Notes: a model not told the origin generated them from the sequence alone. DNA of 64,000 nucleotides from Mucilaginibacter straminoryzae (GCF_022953055.1 NZ_JALJEJ010000001.1:496001-560000), one strand, 5' to 3'. Shown: positions 54,147 through 63,496, counted from the first letter of the stretch. Numbers and translations are program-made.

Positions 54147-55619
54147 TTATGCACAATTGGTAGTTATCAAACAAATAGCTTGATTAATTTGCAATGCGTT
54201 TAGTTGTTTAGTGGCGGGGTTGATGGAAACAGGTGTAAATAAATCTATGATGTGACGTTTACCTGCTATGTCTTGATTCTGATACAGTTGAAAGATACTA
54301 GTTTGTTGCAGTTTTAGCTCTCTATCAATCATAGGCGCTCGAAAATTGATTATCCTTTCGTTTACAACAGATAACTGACCGTGTAAGGCATCCAGTAGAT
54401 TTTTGTATTCCTTTTTCAAATCATTAAAGTCATCAATGTCAATCTTATCCTGGATAAAATGTCTTCTTACTTTTGCAAGTAAAATTTCTTGTTTTGAAAT
54501 TTCTTCAAGAATTTCCTTCCGTTCATTAGTGCACTTCTTTTCCTCAGTTAATATATTTTCATCCTTCAAAATTAGATTAAGCAAATCATATACTTCTGGC
54601 CTTAATAAAATCTTATTTAAGCTGTCTTCGTATTCCTTATCCAAATAATCAGCCCTGACACGGCCTTTGCATTTGCTAACTAAACAGTGGTAATAACGAT
54701 ATTTAGCATGTCTGCCAGAAGATATACTTGCTGTAAAGCGCCGGCCACAGAAAGGACATGTTAGAAATCCTCGTAGTAAAAAAACAGGTTTCGTTTTTTG
54801 CCTAAAAGGATTCTTCGTGCGTCGGCTATTCAGTATTTGTTGCACATCTTGAAATAGCCGCTGTGAAATTAGAGGCTCATGAATGCCAACTACGGTTTCT
54901 GATTCTTCATTTTTTGTTGCTGGAACGGATACCAAACCGCAATAAAAAGGGTTACGTAAAGCCTTCCAAAAATTATTCCTGCCACACTTCAATCCCTTAA
55001 GATTAGCCATTTTTCTTACTTGGCTGATCGTAGATCTTCCCTTTGAATACTCTTTAAAAGACCACGCTATAAATGTAGCTTCGGGTTGCTTTGGTACAAT
55101 AACCTTTCTGCCATCTGTTGCGCTAAAATTCATATATCCGATCGGTGCCTTAGCTGGCCATCGGCCCATCTTTCTTGCTCGCCGCATTCCGTCAGATGTA
55201 TTCTTGCCTCGTCGATTGTTCTCGGCTTCAGGAATAGATAAATAAACAGCAAGCATCACTATACTTTCAGGAATATCAAAGTCAATTGGTTGATCGATAG
55301 CCATTGCCTGTGTGTTAAGCCCTCGTAATATCCCAATCATCTGGTAGGCATATTCAATACTGCGGCTAAAGCGATCCCATTTGATAAACAAGATATTCTC
55401 TGATGGTCTGTACTTGTTTTTCTTTATTGTTTTAATTAGTCTTTTCCATTCTGGTCGATTAAAGTTTTTAGCTGAAAAATCTTCCCGGAAAATTCCTTCA
55501 ACCTTAATCTGGTTCATCTCGCAATGCTTTAGAAGGCGGTCTTCTTGCTCAATAAGCGAAAACCCTTTCTTCTTTTGTTCATCAGTACTTACTCTGACAT
55601 ATAAATAGGCTGATTTCAT
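54147..55619 (-). CDS. Large serine recombinase (resolvase/invertase superfamily integrase)
   Basis: Catalyses site-specific integration or excision of the element. A 490-residue protein: an N-terminal resolvase domain with YVRVSTDEQ (catalytic Ser11) and WDRFSRS, then a Recombinase domain (IPEAENNRRGKNTSDGMRRARK, PIGY). A zinc ribbon with Cys288/Cys291 (CPFC) and Cys312/Cys317 and a C-terminal coiled-coil (about 370-440) complete the large-serine-recombinase layout. The gene reads toward tRNA-Lys, so the attachment site is probably between 53746 and 53894. A TATTAT-N6-ATAATA inverted repeat at 55630-55647 lies just upstream of its start. Confidence 0.92.
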   Translation of the reverse strand: MKSAYLYVRVSTDEQKKKGFSLIEQEDRLLKHCEMNQIKVEGIFREDFSAKNFNRPEWKRLIKTIKKNKYRPSENILFIKWDRFSRSIEYAYQMIGILRGLNTQAMAIDQPIDFDIPESIVMLAVYLSIPEAENNRRGKNTSDGMRRARKMGRWPAKAPIGYMNFSATDGRKVIVPKQPEATFIAWSFKEYSKGRSTISQVRKMANLKGLKCGRNNFWKALRNPFYCGLVSVPATKNEESETVVGIHEPLISQRLFQDVQQILNSRRTKNPFRQKTKPVFLLRGFLTCPFCGRRFTASISSGRHAKYRYYHCLVSKCKGRVRADYLDKEYEDSLNKILLRPEVYDLLNLILKDENILTEEKKCTNERKEILEEISKQEILLAKVRRHFIQDKIDIDDFNDLKKEYKNLLDALHGQLSVVNERIINFRAPMIDRELKLQQTSIFQLYQNQDIAGKRHIIDLFTPVSINPATKQLNALQINQAICLITTNCA

Positions 55620-56015
55620 AATAATTGATTATTATAATTCGATAATAGAAAATCTTATTGCTCAATATCATACCAATTCGAAAAGGGAAAGAATCCAAAA
55701 ACATTGTAAACTATCGACGCATATCAAAGCTGATATTGTTTGTTGAATACATTGGTTATCTGCGAGATTGGCATTCTTGTCCAGAATAGGAGATATGAAA
55801 TATTTAAAATTTAATTTAAAATTCTTAATTTGCCGTTTCCTTAACCTTAAATCCAATATGCTAATTATCATTTTACAATCTCCAATTTCTATCTAGTTGT
55901 GATATTTATTTTTCGAAAATAAATTTATAAAACAGCCCGCCTCTTTTAATTGATTACCTCCATTGTAAAGCTGGCGTTAGATTGAAATTATAGTTATTTA
56001 AGTCCCTCAATTAAA
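55620..56015. other. A/T-rich divergent intergenic region of the inserted element
   Basis: About 396 bases separate the divergent recombinase and methyltransferase genes. No credible gene; a 67-codon frame on the minus strand has no support. It contains the inverted repeat TATTAT-N6-ATAATA (55630-55647) and a direct repeat of TTTAAAATT around 55803-55820. The promoters of the recombinase and of the defence-like operon must both be here, but no clear -33/-7 pair stands out. Confidence 0.4.
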
Positions 56016-57005
56016 ATGTCCAAGCCCAAGATATATAAGTCCAGACAAGGAATGTTGATCCAAGGAAACTCCATTGAGTTACTTAAGAGCAATGAAGAAA
56101 TATCGGAACTAAAGGGGAAGGTGAATTTGATAATAACATCCCCTCCATTTCCATTAAATAACAAGAAACAATATGGTAATGAGAAGGGCGAAGAGTATCA
56201 GAAATGGTTTACAGAATTGGCACCAGTATTTTCAGATTTATTAACCAATGATGGATCACTTGTTATTGAGATTGGTAATGCATGGGAACCGGAAAGGCCT
56301 GTGCAATCTTTATTACATTTGGAATGTTTGTTCGGCTTAGTTAAGCACCCTGATGCCAATTTGCGGCTAATACAGGAGTTTATATGCTATAACCCATCTA
56401 AACTACCTTCTCCTGCTCAGTGGGTCACTGTAAATAGATTAAGAACAGTGGATAGCTACACTCACGTATGGTGGCTGGCAAAAACAGACTTTCCCAAAGC
56501 TGACAATAGTAGAGTGCTCCGACCATATAGCAAGAGTATGAAACAGCTATTGAAAAAGCAAAAATATAATGCTGGTAAACGTCCATCGGAACATCAAATT
56601 AGCGAAACAGGTTTTTTGACAGATCATGGGGGAAGTATAGCTCACAATTTTTTTGAGATGGAGGTTATTGACGAACAACGTGAAGTTCGATTACCACACA
56701 GTGTTTTGAGCTTTTCCAACACGAACTCTAATGATTATTTTCTAAAAAAATGCCGAGAGAAAAAGGTTATTCCACATCCGGCGAGGATGTCTGGAGGTCT
56801 AATAAATTTCTTTACTCAGTTTCTTACTGATGAAGGGGATTTAGTACTAGATCCGTTTTCAGGTAGTAACACAACTGGCTATTGCGCTGAAAAACTAAAC
56901 AGGAAATGGGTTTCCTTTGAGATAAAGGAGGAATATGTAAAACAGGCAATTATCCGATTTAGCGAACCAGATATTAATTCGCCTTTAACCAAACTTAAAT
57001 CATGA
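56016..57005 (+). CDS. Beta-class DNA methyltransferase (N4-cytosine/N6-adenine)
   Basis: Methylates an exocyclic amino group in DNA using SAM. The 329-residue protein has motif IV TSPPF (41-45) near the N-terminus and motif I DPFSGSNTTG (279-288) near the C-terminus, with the target-recognition region between. This is the beta-class order. TSPPF is more usual in N4-cytosine enzymes, but N6-adenine cannot be excluded. No classical restriction enzyme follows. Instead its stop overlaps the HerA-like gene in ATGA, making it the first gene of a five-gene operon. It may protect host DNA from the nucleases encoded behind it. DNA here is A/T-richer than the chromosome to the left. Confidence 0.88.
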   Translation: MSKPKIYKSRQGMLIQGNSIELLKSNEEISELKGKVNLIITSPPFPLNNKKQYGNEKGEEYQKWFTELAPVFSDLLTNDGSLVIEIGNAWEPERPVQSLLHLECLFGLVKHPDANLRLIQEFICYNPSKLPSPAQWVTVNRLRTVDSYTHVWWLAKTDFPKADNSRVLRPYSKSMKQLLKKQKYNAGKRPSEHQISETGFLTDHGGSIAHNFFEMEVIDEQREVRLPHSVLSFSNTNSNDYFLKKCREKKVIPHPARMSGGLINFFTQFLTDEGDLVLDPFSGSNTTGYCAEKLNRKWVSFEIKEEYVKQAIIRFSEPDINSPLTKLKS

Positions 57006-59023
57006 GTACTATCGATAAGATAAAAGATATTATGGCTATTGATCCTTTAGTTCAAGGGAAACAGGAAGAGCTTTTCGTTGGTCATCCTTTTTCATTAGAC
57101 TACAATAAAGCCAATATCCTTGTTTGTGATGACGATAAAGAGAGAGTCAAAGGTATTTCGCAAGGAACATTTTTGTTAGCTTTTTACGATAACGAAGAAA
57201 CGGTTGAAGAGGCAATTCTATTGAGAGCACTAGCTCCTGCAAAATTACCGACAGATAGTGCTATGATTAGCTCCATGATTGAATATTATAAAGATAATTT
57301 ACCAACTTCAGGTAAAACATCTAAGCTGGATGATTTCACACGATATGAGTTCAGTTTTTCTGGATTGGAGTGCCGAGTATTGGGGACATTTTATAGAAAC
57401 GGGAAGAAAGTTGAATTCGGAGCTGATTTAGAAAATTTCTACTCAGCACATCATTACAGCGTTTATAAAGTCAATAAAGCTGTTCTTCAATTTATCGTCA
57501 ATCAAAGAGACTCTTCAGATATTATTCCGGGGAATGATAATGAGTTCTCAATAGGGCATGTAAGGTACAGTTCCAGTTTACGATTTCAAAGTAAGGATAT
57601 TAATAACGATGCGGAAGTTTTTATTCATCCTGCCGATTTATTAGGTAAGCGTACAGCTTTGTTTGGTATGACTAGGACCGGTAAATCAAATACGGTGAAG
57701 AAAGTTATTGAAGCTACCGTTCAAATATCATCAAAATCAAAACAAAAATTGGCTGAGATAAATGAAGGTAAGCTTGAAGAACATTTGCAAAGCTTTGACC
57801 CTCAAGGAGCTCCAAAGTTTCCCGTAGGCCAGATAATTTTTGATGTAAATGGGGAGTATGCTAACGCGAACCTTCAGGATGGGAACGCTATATCAGATAG
57901 ATATGAAAACGATGTAACCAGATATAGTGTATTACATAAAGTAGGATTTATAGTGATGAAGGTAAATTTTTACAAACAAATCCAATCAGGATTTGAATTG
58001 GTAAAAAGCTTCCTTTATGATGAAAATGGTGATTATGTCAAAAGTCTATTGGCTATAGACCTAACGGAACCGGATTCGTCTGATAAAAGTGCTCATATTA
58101 GATGGGAGAGAAAGATTGCAGCTTATTTATGTTGCTTACACGCAGCAAAATTCCCCTTGCCACCTGATATGGAAACAATAAGATTCTCCGGCAATGATGA
58201 ACTGAATAAACTGGTATGGAGTGAAGGAACGCTGAATCCCAATAATGGAATTTCTTTTGATAATGCGATTAACTGGTTTACTACAATTTGGGATAATTAT
58301 AACACGCATAAACATTTTACAGATTACCGTACGAAAAAGGGTCGTGAATGGGCTGACGAAGACTTGAAAGCACTTCTTGTCTTTTTAACAAGAAAACGCA
58401 CACCTGGAGGAGCGGCTAATGTCAGTGGTTATCAAAAGCTGCGTGGTATAGTCGAACAACATACAAGTACAGGAACAAAGGCTTTTGAAGAAGAGATTAT
58501 TGAGAAACTAAGGGCGGGCAAAATTGTGATTATTGACCTATCACAAGGGAATCCTAAGATACAAGAGCTTTATTCAGAAATCTTGTGTCAGAAGATATTT
58601 AATCATTCTATGAATAGGTTTGTTAGCAATTTCCCAAATAATTTTATTCAATTCTATTTTGAAGAAGCGCACAACCTTTTTCCAAAGAAGGACGATAAAG
58701 ATCTGAGTCAAATTTATAATCGTATTGCCAAGGAAGGAGCCAAACTGAATTTAGGAATGATCTATGCCACTCAAGAGGTCAGTTCTATTAGTGCTAACAT
58801 ATTGAAAAACACTCAAAATTGGTTTATTGCCCATTTAAATAATGATGATGAAATCAAAGAACTAAGAAAGTATTATGATTTTGATGATTTCGCTGATGCA
58901 TTAATCCGGTTCAGTGCGAAAAATGATAAAGGGTTCGTAAGAATGAAAACCTATTCGAATCCTTTTGTTGTCCCTGTTCAAATCAATAAGTTTTCGATAG
59001 AGACATCTAAAAAGGATAATTAA
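57002..59023 (+). CDS. HerA-like ATPase (FtsK/HerA superfamily, DUF87)
   Basis: A probable hexameric DNA translocase of 673 residues. The first ~205 residues include a beta-rich section (VRYSSSLRF). The P-loop is GMTRTGKSN (222-230), with DVNGEY just after, as in HerA. Walker B is FYFEEAHNLF (about 552-561) and the sensor is IYATQE (about 587). HerA drives the nuclease NurA in archaeal end resection, and HerA-like ATPases partner SIR2 or other nucleases in bacterial defence. The next gene looks like NurA, so a HerA-NurA machine is likely. It overlaps the methyltransferase gene by 4 bp and the next gene by 1 bp (TAATG). Confidence 0.87.
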   Translation: MSTIDKIKDIMAIDPLVQGKQEELFVGHPFSLDYNKANILVCDDDKERVKGISQGTFLLAFYDNEETVEEAILLRALAPAKLPTDSAMISSMIEYYKDNLPTSGKTSKLDDFTRYEFSFSGLECRVLGTFYRNGKKVEFGADLENFYSAHHYSVYKVNKAVLQFIVNQRDSSDIIPGNDNEFSIGHVRYSSSLRFQSKDINNDAEVFIHPADLLGKRTALFGMTRTGKSNTVKKVIEATVQISSKSKQKLAEINEGKLEEHLQSFDPQGAPKFPVGQIIFDVNGEYANANLQDGNAISDRYENDVTRYSVLHKVGFIVMKVNFYKQIQSGFELVKSFLYDENGDYVKSLLAIDLTEPDSSDKSAHIRWERKIAAYLCCLHAAKFPLPPDMETIRFSGNDELNKLVWSEGTLNPNNGISFDNAINWFTTIWDNYNTHKHFTDYRTKKGREWADEDLKALLVFLTRKRTPGGAANVSGYQKLRGIVEQHTSTGTKAFEEEIIEKLRAGKIVIIDLSQGNPKIQELYSEILCQKIFNHSMNRFVSNFPNNFIQFYFEEAHNLFPKKDDKDLSQIYNRIAKEGAKLNLGMIYATQEVSSISANILKNTQNWFIAHLNNDDEIKELRKYYDFDDFADALIRFSAKNDKGFVRMKTYSNPFVVPVQINKFSIETSKKDN

Positions 59024-60366
59024 TGGCATACAGCAGCAGAACAGGCAAACGCCCGGATGAATTAGCCAGCAAATCCTCTCACTCGTATATCATCAATGAT
59101 AAGGAGGTACAGGATTTTTTGAACGGTTGTACTTATCCCAAGTCCGTAGAGGAGGTAGAATTGGATAGGGCATTAGTTCTTCAGGTTCAATACCCTGAAG
59201 AAAATCCCATCGAGCATATTATTGCAATGGATGGAGGCTATTCTACCATACCTGTAAAAAAGACTTTTCCATCATCATTGATCACGTTTTTTCAGTTTGG
59301 AGAACTATTACTAAATACCAAGGACTTAGATGAAATAACCGAGATGCCGTTTATTTCAAGAACATCTATGTCGAAATTAAAAGAACTGGAACGACGTAAG
59401 CTTGTACTTCCTACCAAAAATGTATCTTATCAGTCTGCGTTAACGCTAACCCATTCTGTGCGTAAAAGCATTTACGAGTTTTTTAGACATAAAGATAATG
59501 ATGGTAATAATCTACTCAGTACACTATACTGGCTTGTCTACGAGCTTTATGCTACGCCTGTCAATACCTATAGTTTATCAAGATGTCCATATTGCAACGA
59601 ACCGAACGTTCCGTTGAATAGGACAGATTTCAATAGTAACTATGTATCAAATTCTTGTCAAATTTGTAACAAAGAAATTTATCTGACTGACTTGTTTAGG
59701 TTCCATGAAGTTGTAGATGATGAACTAGGAGCCGGTGGAATTTTAGGCTATCTCACCAATGTTATAGAACAGATGAATATTATCCATACGATAAAATTCA
59801 TTAAAGAGAATAAATCAGAATTGCTTAACAAATTCCTATTTATAAAAGATGGCCCTCTTGCTTTCTTTGGTCAAACTGCAAATATGCATGAACCTGTAAG
59901 AAAGTTGTGTAACTATCTTTTCGATAAGCACAATTTATTTCTAGCGGGGTTGGAAAAATCCGGTGCATTTGTCGAACACGCTGATGAAATAAAAGATCTT
60001 TTGAAACCAGGTGAGGTATTACTCTTAAACAATAGACATATTTATTCATATATTCTGCCCGGTCCCGCAGATACTCCTGATCCATATGCCCATACCTCAT
60101 ACTATAGCTCTAAGATCATATTTAAATCGAGAGATAGTAGGATGTATGTAATCACACTCCCTGTTGAAACCGAAAATATTGTATTAAATCCACAGAAGTC
60201 TGATTTTAAAAACTTGGATACTGTCTTGTGGAATATCGAAAAATTGAGGTGTGATATGTACGATAACGCTATCGTCCCAGTAGCATTAGCCAATAAACTT
60301 ATATCCTTATCAAGCCACCCAAGCGCTATTATATTAGAGAAGTTCGCAAAAACTCATACCAGATGA
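59023..60366 (+). CDS. NurA-like nuclease with a zinc-ribbon insert
   Basis: A 447-residue protein. IIAMDGG (Asp70) resembles the first catalytic motif of NurA (D-G-S), FIKDGPLAFFG (Asp276) the second (D-G-x-L), and LFLAGLEKSG (Lys312) the later lysine region. The C-terminal AIVPVALANK recalls the NurA ending, but the usual catalytic histidine is not seen there. A zinc-ribbon, Cys188-x2-Cys191 and Cys212-x2-Cys215, is inserted between the motifs. NurA trims DNA ends in partnership with HerA, and the gene directly follows a HerA-like one (1-bp overlap). The assignment rests on motif order and context, not on overall similarity, so it remains provisional. Confidence 0.62.
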   Translation: MAYSSRTGKRPDELASKSSHSYIINDKEVQDFLNGCTYPKSVEEVELDRALVLQVQYPEENPIEHIIAMDGGYSTIPVKKTFPSSLITFFQFGELLLNTKDLDEITEMPFISRTSMSKLKELERRKLVLPTKNVSYQSALTLTHSVRKSIYEFFRHKDNDGNNLLSTLYWLVYELYATPVNTYSLSRCPYCNEPNVPLNRTDFNSNYVSNSCQICNKEIYLTDLFRFHEVVDDELGAGGILGYLTNVIEQMNIIHTIKFIKENKSELLNKFLFIKDGPLAFFGQTANMHEPVRKLCNYLFDKHNLFLAGLEKSGAFVEHADEIKDLLKPGEVLLLNNRHIYSYILPGPADTPDPYAHTSYYSSKIIFKSRDSRMYVITLPVETENIVLNPQKSDFKNLDTVLWNIEKLRCDMYDNAIVPVALANKLISLSSHPSAIILEKFAKTHTR

Positions 60367-62618
60367 TTTATGTAGACAGATCCGTTGTTTCTCATCCAGA
60401 AGTATTTTATTCAAACGAGATAGCCATTGCCAGAAGGCGACTGGAGGAATTTTATACTCGGACTAGAGAATCCAGAGCACAGGAGAAATATACTAGACCT
60501 TTTGAGCCCGAACTTAGAAACAAGTTCTTAAAAGCTTTAAGAGAAGTTTTTAATGGTAAATGTGCCTATTGTGAATCTTCTGTTCCCTTAGATATTGCTA
60601 AATCTGAATATGACCACTTTCGTCCTAAGAACGGAGCCAGGGGATTAGAGAAAGAATTTTCAAATGATCATTACTGGTGGCTTACTTATGAGTGGAATAA
60701 TCTCTACTACTGCTGTCCAAACTGTAATCAATATAAGTCAAGTTGGTTTCCTGTAGATGGGCCTCGTGCCGAAATAGGCGCAGGCTACGCGGATATTATT
60801 TCCCAAGAAGTCTCACTATTGATTGACCCTTGTAATGACCGTCCCGAAGATCATTTGACATATAATGATTGGGGAGAAATTGACTTTCTTACGGTAAAGG
60901 GTACAACGACTATTGAACTATTAAAATTAAATCGGACCGATCTTGTTCAAGCCAGGAAAAAGGTATTGGAGGAGCTTAAAGATCAATGGATACTTTTCCT
61001 ATCCCTTTTTTCGAATGCTTCTCAAAACATGGTACAGATAAATAGAATTACCCAGATATGGGGTGATATTTTTAATAATCCGGAATCAAATCGTCCCTAT
61101 TTGGGCATTCAAAGGCAAATGCTGACCAAATGGCTTAAAGAGAAAGAGATTCATGATTATTTATTTAACAGGGATTTCAAAGTCTTTCTGGACACTGAAA
61201 TAAAAAAGGGTGAACCCATAAATTTTTCAGTTTCAGAAATCGAAAAATTTGCAAACAAAATTGAGCTTACTCCTGAGGCAAAAGAAAGGATAAATGAGGA
61301 ATTAAAGCTAGATGATATTAGACATATTTATGTTGAAAAAATAGAGCTAAAAAACTTCAAATGTTTTACACATCTATTATTGGATTTCAGGCATAATAGT
61401 GGAATTGAAGAAAGCAAGATAAAGAATGCAAATCCGCGAACGGAGCCCTGGGTTTTATTTTTAGGCGAGAATGGTGTGGGTAAAAGTTCTCTGTTAAAAG
61501 CTCTGGCTATTGGATTAACAGGAAAAGAATATTTGGCTGAATTAGGTATAACCGGAAAGGAGATCCTTAAGCACGGTGCAACAGAGGGATTGATCAGAAT
61601 ACATTTGGTAGGAGCAATAAGGCCTATCGAAGTTCACTTTACTAGGAGTGAAATTACTTCAACAGTTTATCAGCCTGTTGTGAATATATTGGCTTATAAT
61701 TCCATTCGTCTTAAGCCCAAAATAGGTAAAATGGTTCCCGAGAAAAACGAATTCTACGGTGCCAAAGTCAGAAATCTTTTTGACTATACTTCTTCGCTTA
61801 TTGACGCGGATAATTGGCTGGCTACGTTAAACAAAGATGTCTTCGATCGTGCGGCTTTGACATTAAAGGACTTGATGCTTCTTGACCAAAATGATGTTAT
61901 TGAGATAGAAGAATATCAGGCAATTTTAAGACGTGGCGATGAAAAGTTCTATATAGATGAATTAAGCGATGGCTATAAATCCATTTTTTATCTTGCTGTA
62001 GATATAATGGCAACATTGGCTGGCGAAAATGTGACATTTGATTTAGCAGAAGGAATGGTCTTAATTGATGAAATAGGAACACATCTTCATCCCAGGTGGA
62101 GGATGGAGGTTGTGGGCCGATTAAGAAAAGCCTTTCCTAAAATCAAGTTCGTAGTTACCACACATGAACCGCTTTGTTTGCGTGGTTTAGTCGCAGGAGA
62201 AGCAGTAGTATTAACCAAAAATGAGGACAAGGAAATTATTGCTTTGTCAGATCTGCCAGATCCCAGCGAGCTTCGTATCGATCAAATCCTTACTTCAGAT
62301 TTTTTTGGGCTCAAGAGCACCATTGATCCGGAAACAGAAAAGCTGTTTGATGAGTATTATGCAATATTAGCTCTAGATGATCAGGATAGAACTGATGAAC
62401 AAAAAAGACGTATCCTTGAACTCAGTGCTCTTATTCCAAGGATTAAGCATCTTGGTGACAATCTCAGGGAAGAGTTGGCCTATTACGTCATCGATGAATT
62501 GTTGGCAAAAAAAACCAGAGAAAAAGGTTTAAAAATCAAAGAAGATTTAAAAGCCCAGGCGGTCAAACAAGTAGCCAGCATATGGAATACCATTGAAGGC
62601 AAAACGAACATTCAATGA
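60363..62618 (+). CDS. HNH nuclease-AAA ATPase fusion (Septu PtuB-PtuA-like)
   Basis: A 751-residue fusion. Residues 1-~270 are an HNH nuclease of the PtuB/TIGR02646 type: CAYCE (Cys67, Cys70), YDHFRPK (Asp84, His85) and WNNLYYCCPNCNQ (Cys118, Cys121). From about 320 follows an SMC/OLD-like ATPase: IELKNFKCF, Walker A GENGVGKSS (368-376), signature LSDGYKS (534-540), Walker B MVLIDEIGTHLHP (565-577) and an H-loop VVTTHEP (597-603). In Septu and retron Ec78 these two activities are separate proteins, PtuB and PtuA, that act in phage defence. Here they are one chain, overlapped by 4 bp with its neighbours. A second HNH protein follows. Confidence 0.83.
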   Translation: MIYVDRSVVSHPEVFYSNEIAIARRRLEEFYTRTRESRAQEKYTRPFEPELRNKFLKALREVFNGKCAYCESSVPLDIAKSEYDHFRPKNGARGLEKEFSNDHYWWLTYEWNNLYYCCPNCNQYKSSWFPVDGPRAEIGAGYADIISQEVSLLIDPCNDRPEDHLTYNDWGEIDFLTVKGTTTIELLKLNRTDLVQARKKVLEELKDQWILFLSLFSNASQNMVQINRITQIWGDIFNNPESNRPYLGIQRQMLTKWLKEKEIHDYLFNRDFKVFLDTEIKKGEPINFSVSEIEKFANKIELTPEAKERINEELKLDDIRHIYVEKIELKNFKCFTHLLLDFRHNSGIEESKIKNANPRTEPWVLFLGENGVGKSSLLKALAIGLTGKEYLAELGITGKEILKHGATEGLIRIHLVGAIRPIEVHFTRSEITSTVYQPVVNILAYNSIRLKPKIGKMVPEKNEFYGAKVRNLFDYTSSLIDADNWLATLNKDVFDRAALTLKDLMLLDQNDVIEIEEYQAILRRGDEKFYIDELSDGYKSIFYLAVDIMATLAGENVTFDLAEGMVLIDEIGTHLHPRWRMEVVGRLRKAFPKIKFVVTTHEPLCLRGLVAGEAVVLTKNEDKEIIALSDLPDPSELRIDQILTSDFFGLKSTIDPETEKLFDEYYAILALDDQDRTDEQKRRILELSALIPRIKHLGDNLREELAYYVIDELLAKKTREKGLKIKEDLKAQAVKQVASIWNTIEGKTNIQ

Positions 62619-63496
62619 TAAAGATTGACAGAAACACGGTTCCTAGACCTACTGTACTAGATGGGAAAGGGAAAGCAGAGACAATAAATGCTATCGCTTA
62701 CTATACCCCGTACGATGATACCAAAGACGCATTTAAGTTTAAAGTGTATTCAGACCCTGAGGTAAAAAATGCTTTGATTGAATTATTCAAAGGGAAATGT
62801 GCATATTGTGAAAGTACATTTTTACATGTCTATTCCGGCGATGTGGAACATTTTCGTCCTAAAGGAGAAATAGAAGAAGCTGTGCCTGATAAAAAGCCAG
62901 GTTACTACTGGTTAGCTGCTGATTGGGACAACCTATTACTCTCTTGCAGAAATTGCAATCAAAAATTAGCACATTCAGTATACGGCGCGTCTGGAAAGAA
63001 GACTATGGGAAAAATGAATCAATTTCCATTGTCTGACACAAGCAGGTATGTCCGTAAACACGATCATCCTAATGGTGTGAGTGATGAAGAAACATACAGA
63101 CTATTACTGAACCCTTGTATAGATAATCCAGAATTGCATCTCGAATATGGTGATGAAGGAGTAATTCGCCCTAAAAGAGGTGCCAACAACATTCTAAGTC
63201 CTAAAGGGAAAACTTCTATTGAAGTTTATGTTTTGCAGCGTGTGCCTTTAGTCCAATCAAGAGAGAAGGTTTTGATAGACATTCAGGCCCAAATACAAAG
63301 GGTAATCGAGGCTACCCAAAATTTCAATAAGTTTTTAGATGACCCAGATCCAGCTTTAAGGTTTTATTTCGAAAAAATACTTAAACGGGAATTGGAAAGA
63401 CTTAAGAAATTTTTGAGTTTAGATGAGCAATATGTGGGGATGGCCAGACAAATAATCGGAAAATTTCTCGCCTTAAATTTTGGAATCAAATTGTGA
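62615..63496 (+). CDS. PtuB-like HNH endonuclease
   Basis: A 293-residue protein with the same HNH core as the N-terminus of its neighbour: CAYCES (Cys62, Cys65), VEHFRPKG (His79) and WDNLLLSCRNCNQ (Cys111, Cys114). The C-terminal ~130 residues are mostly helical and charged. Presumed to cut nucleic acid as the effector of a Septu-like system. Having both a fused and a free HNH domain suggests duplication and then divergence within the operon. The start overlaps the fusion gene in ATGA. It is the last clearly overlapping gene; 130 bp follow before the next frame. Confidence 0.83.
   Translation: MIKIDRNTVPRPTVLDGKGKAETINAIAYYTPYDDTKDAFKFKVYSDPEVKNALIELFKGKCAYCESTFLHVYSGDVEHFRPKGEIEEAVPDKKPGYYWLAADWDNLLLSCRNCNQKLAHSVYGASGKKTMGKMNQFPLSDTSRYVRKHDHPNGVSDEETYRLLLNPCIDNPELHLEYGDEGVIRPKRGANNILSPKGKTSIEVYVLQRVPLVQSREKVLIDIQAQIQRVIEATQNFNKFLDDPDPALRFYFEKILKRELERLKKFLSLDEQYVGMARQIIGKFLALNFGIKL

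Noticed and set aside
55668-55871. 67-codon minus-strand frame between recombinase and methyltransferase
   Set aside because: Composition is typical of A/T-rich non-coding DNA, with no motif and no conserved-looking segment.
53673-63496. A direct repeat of the tRNA-Lys 3' end as the second attachment site
   Set aside because: I saw no second copy of the T-arm and acceptor sequence to the right within the window. The element's far end probably lies beyond 64000.
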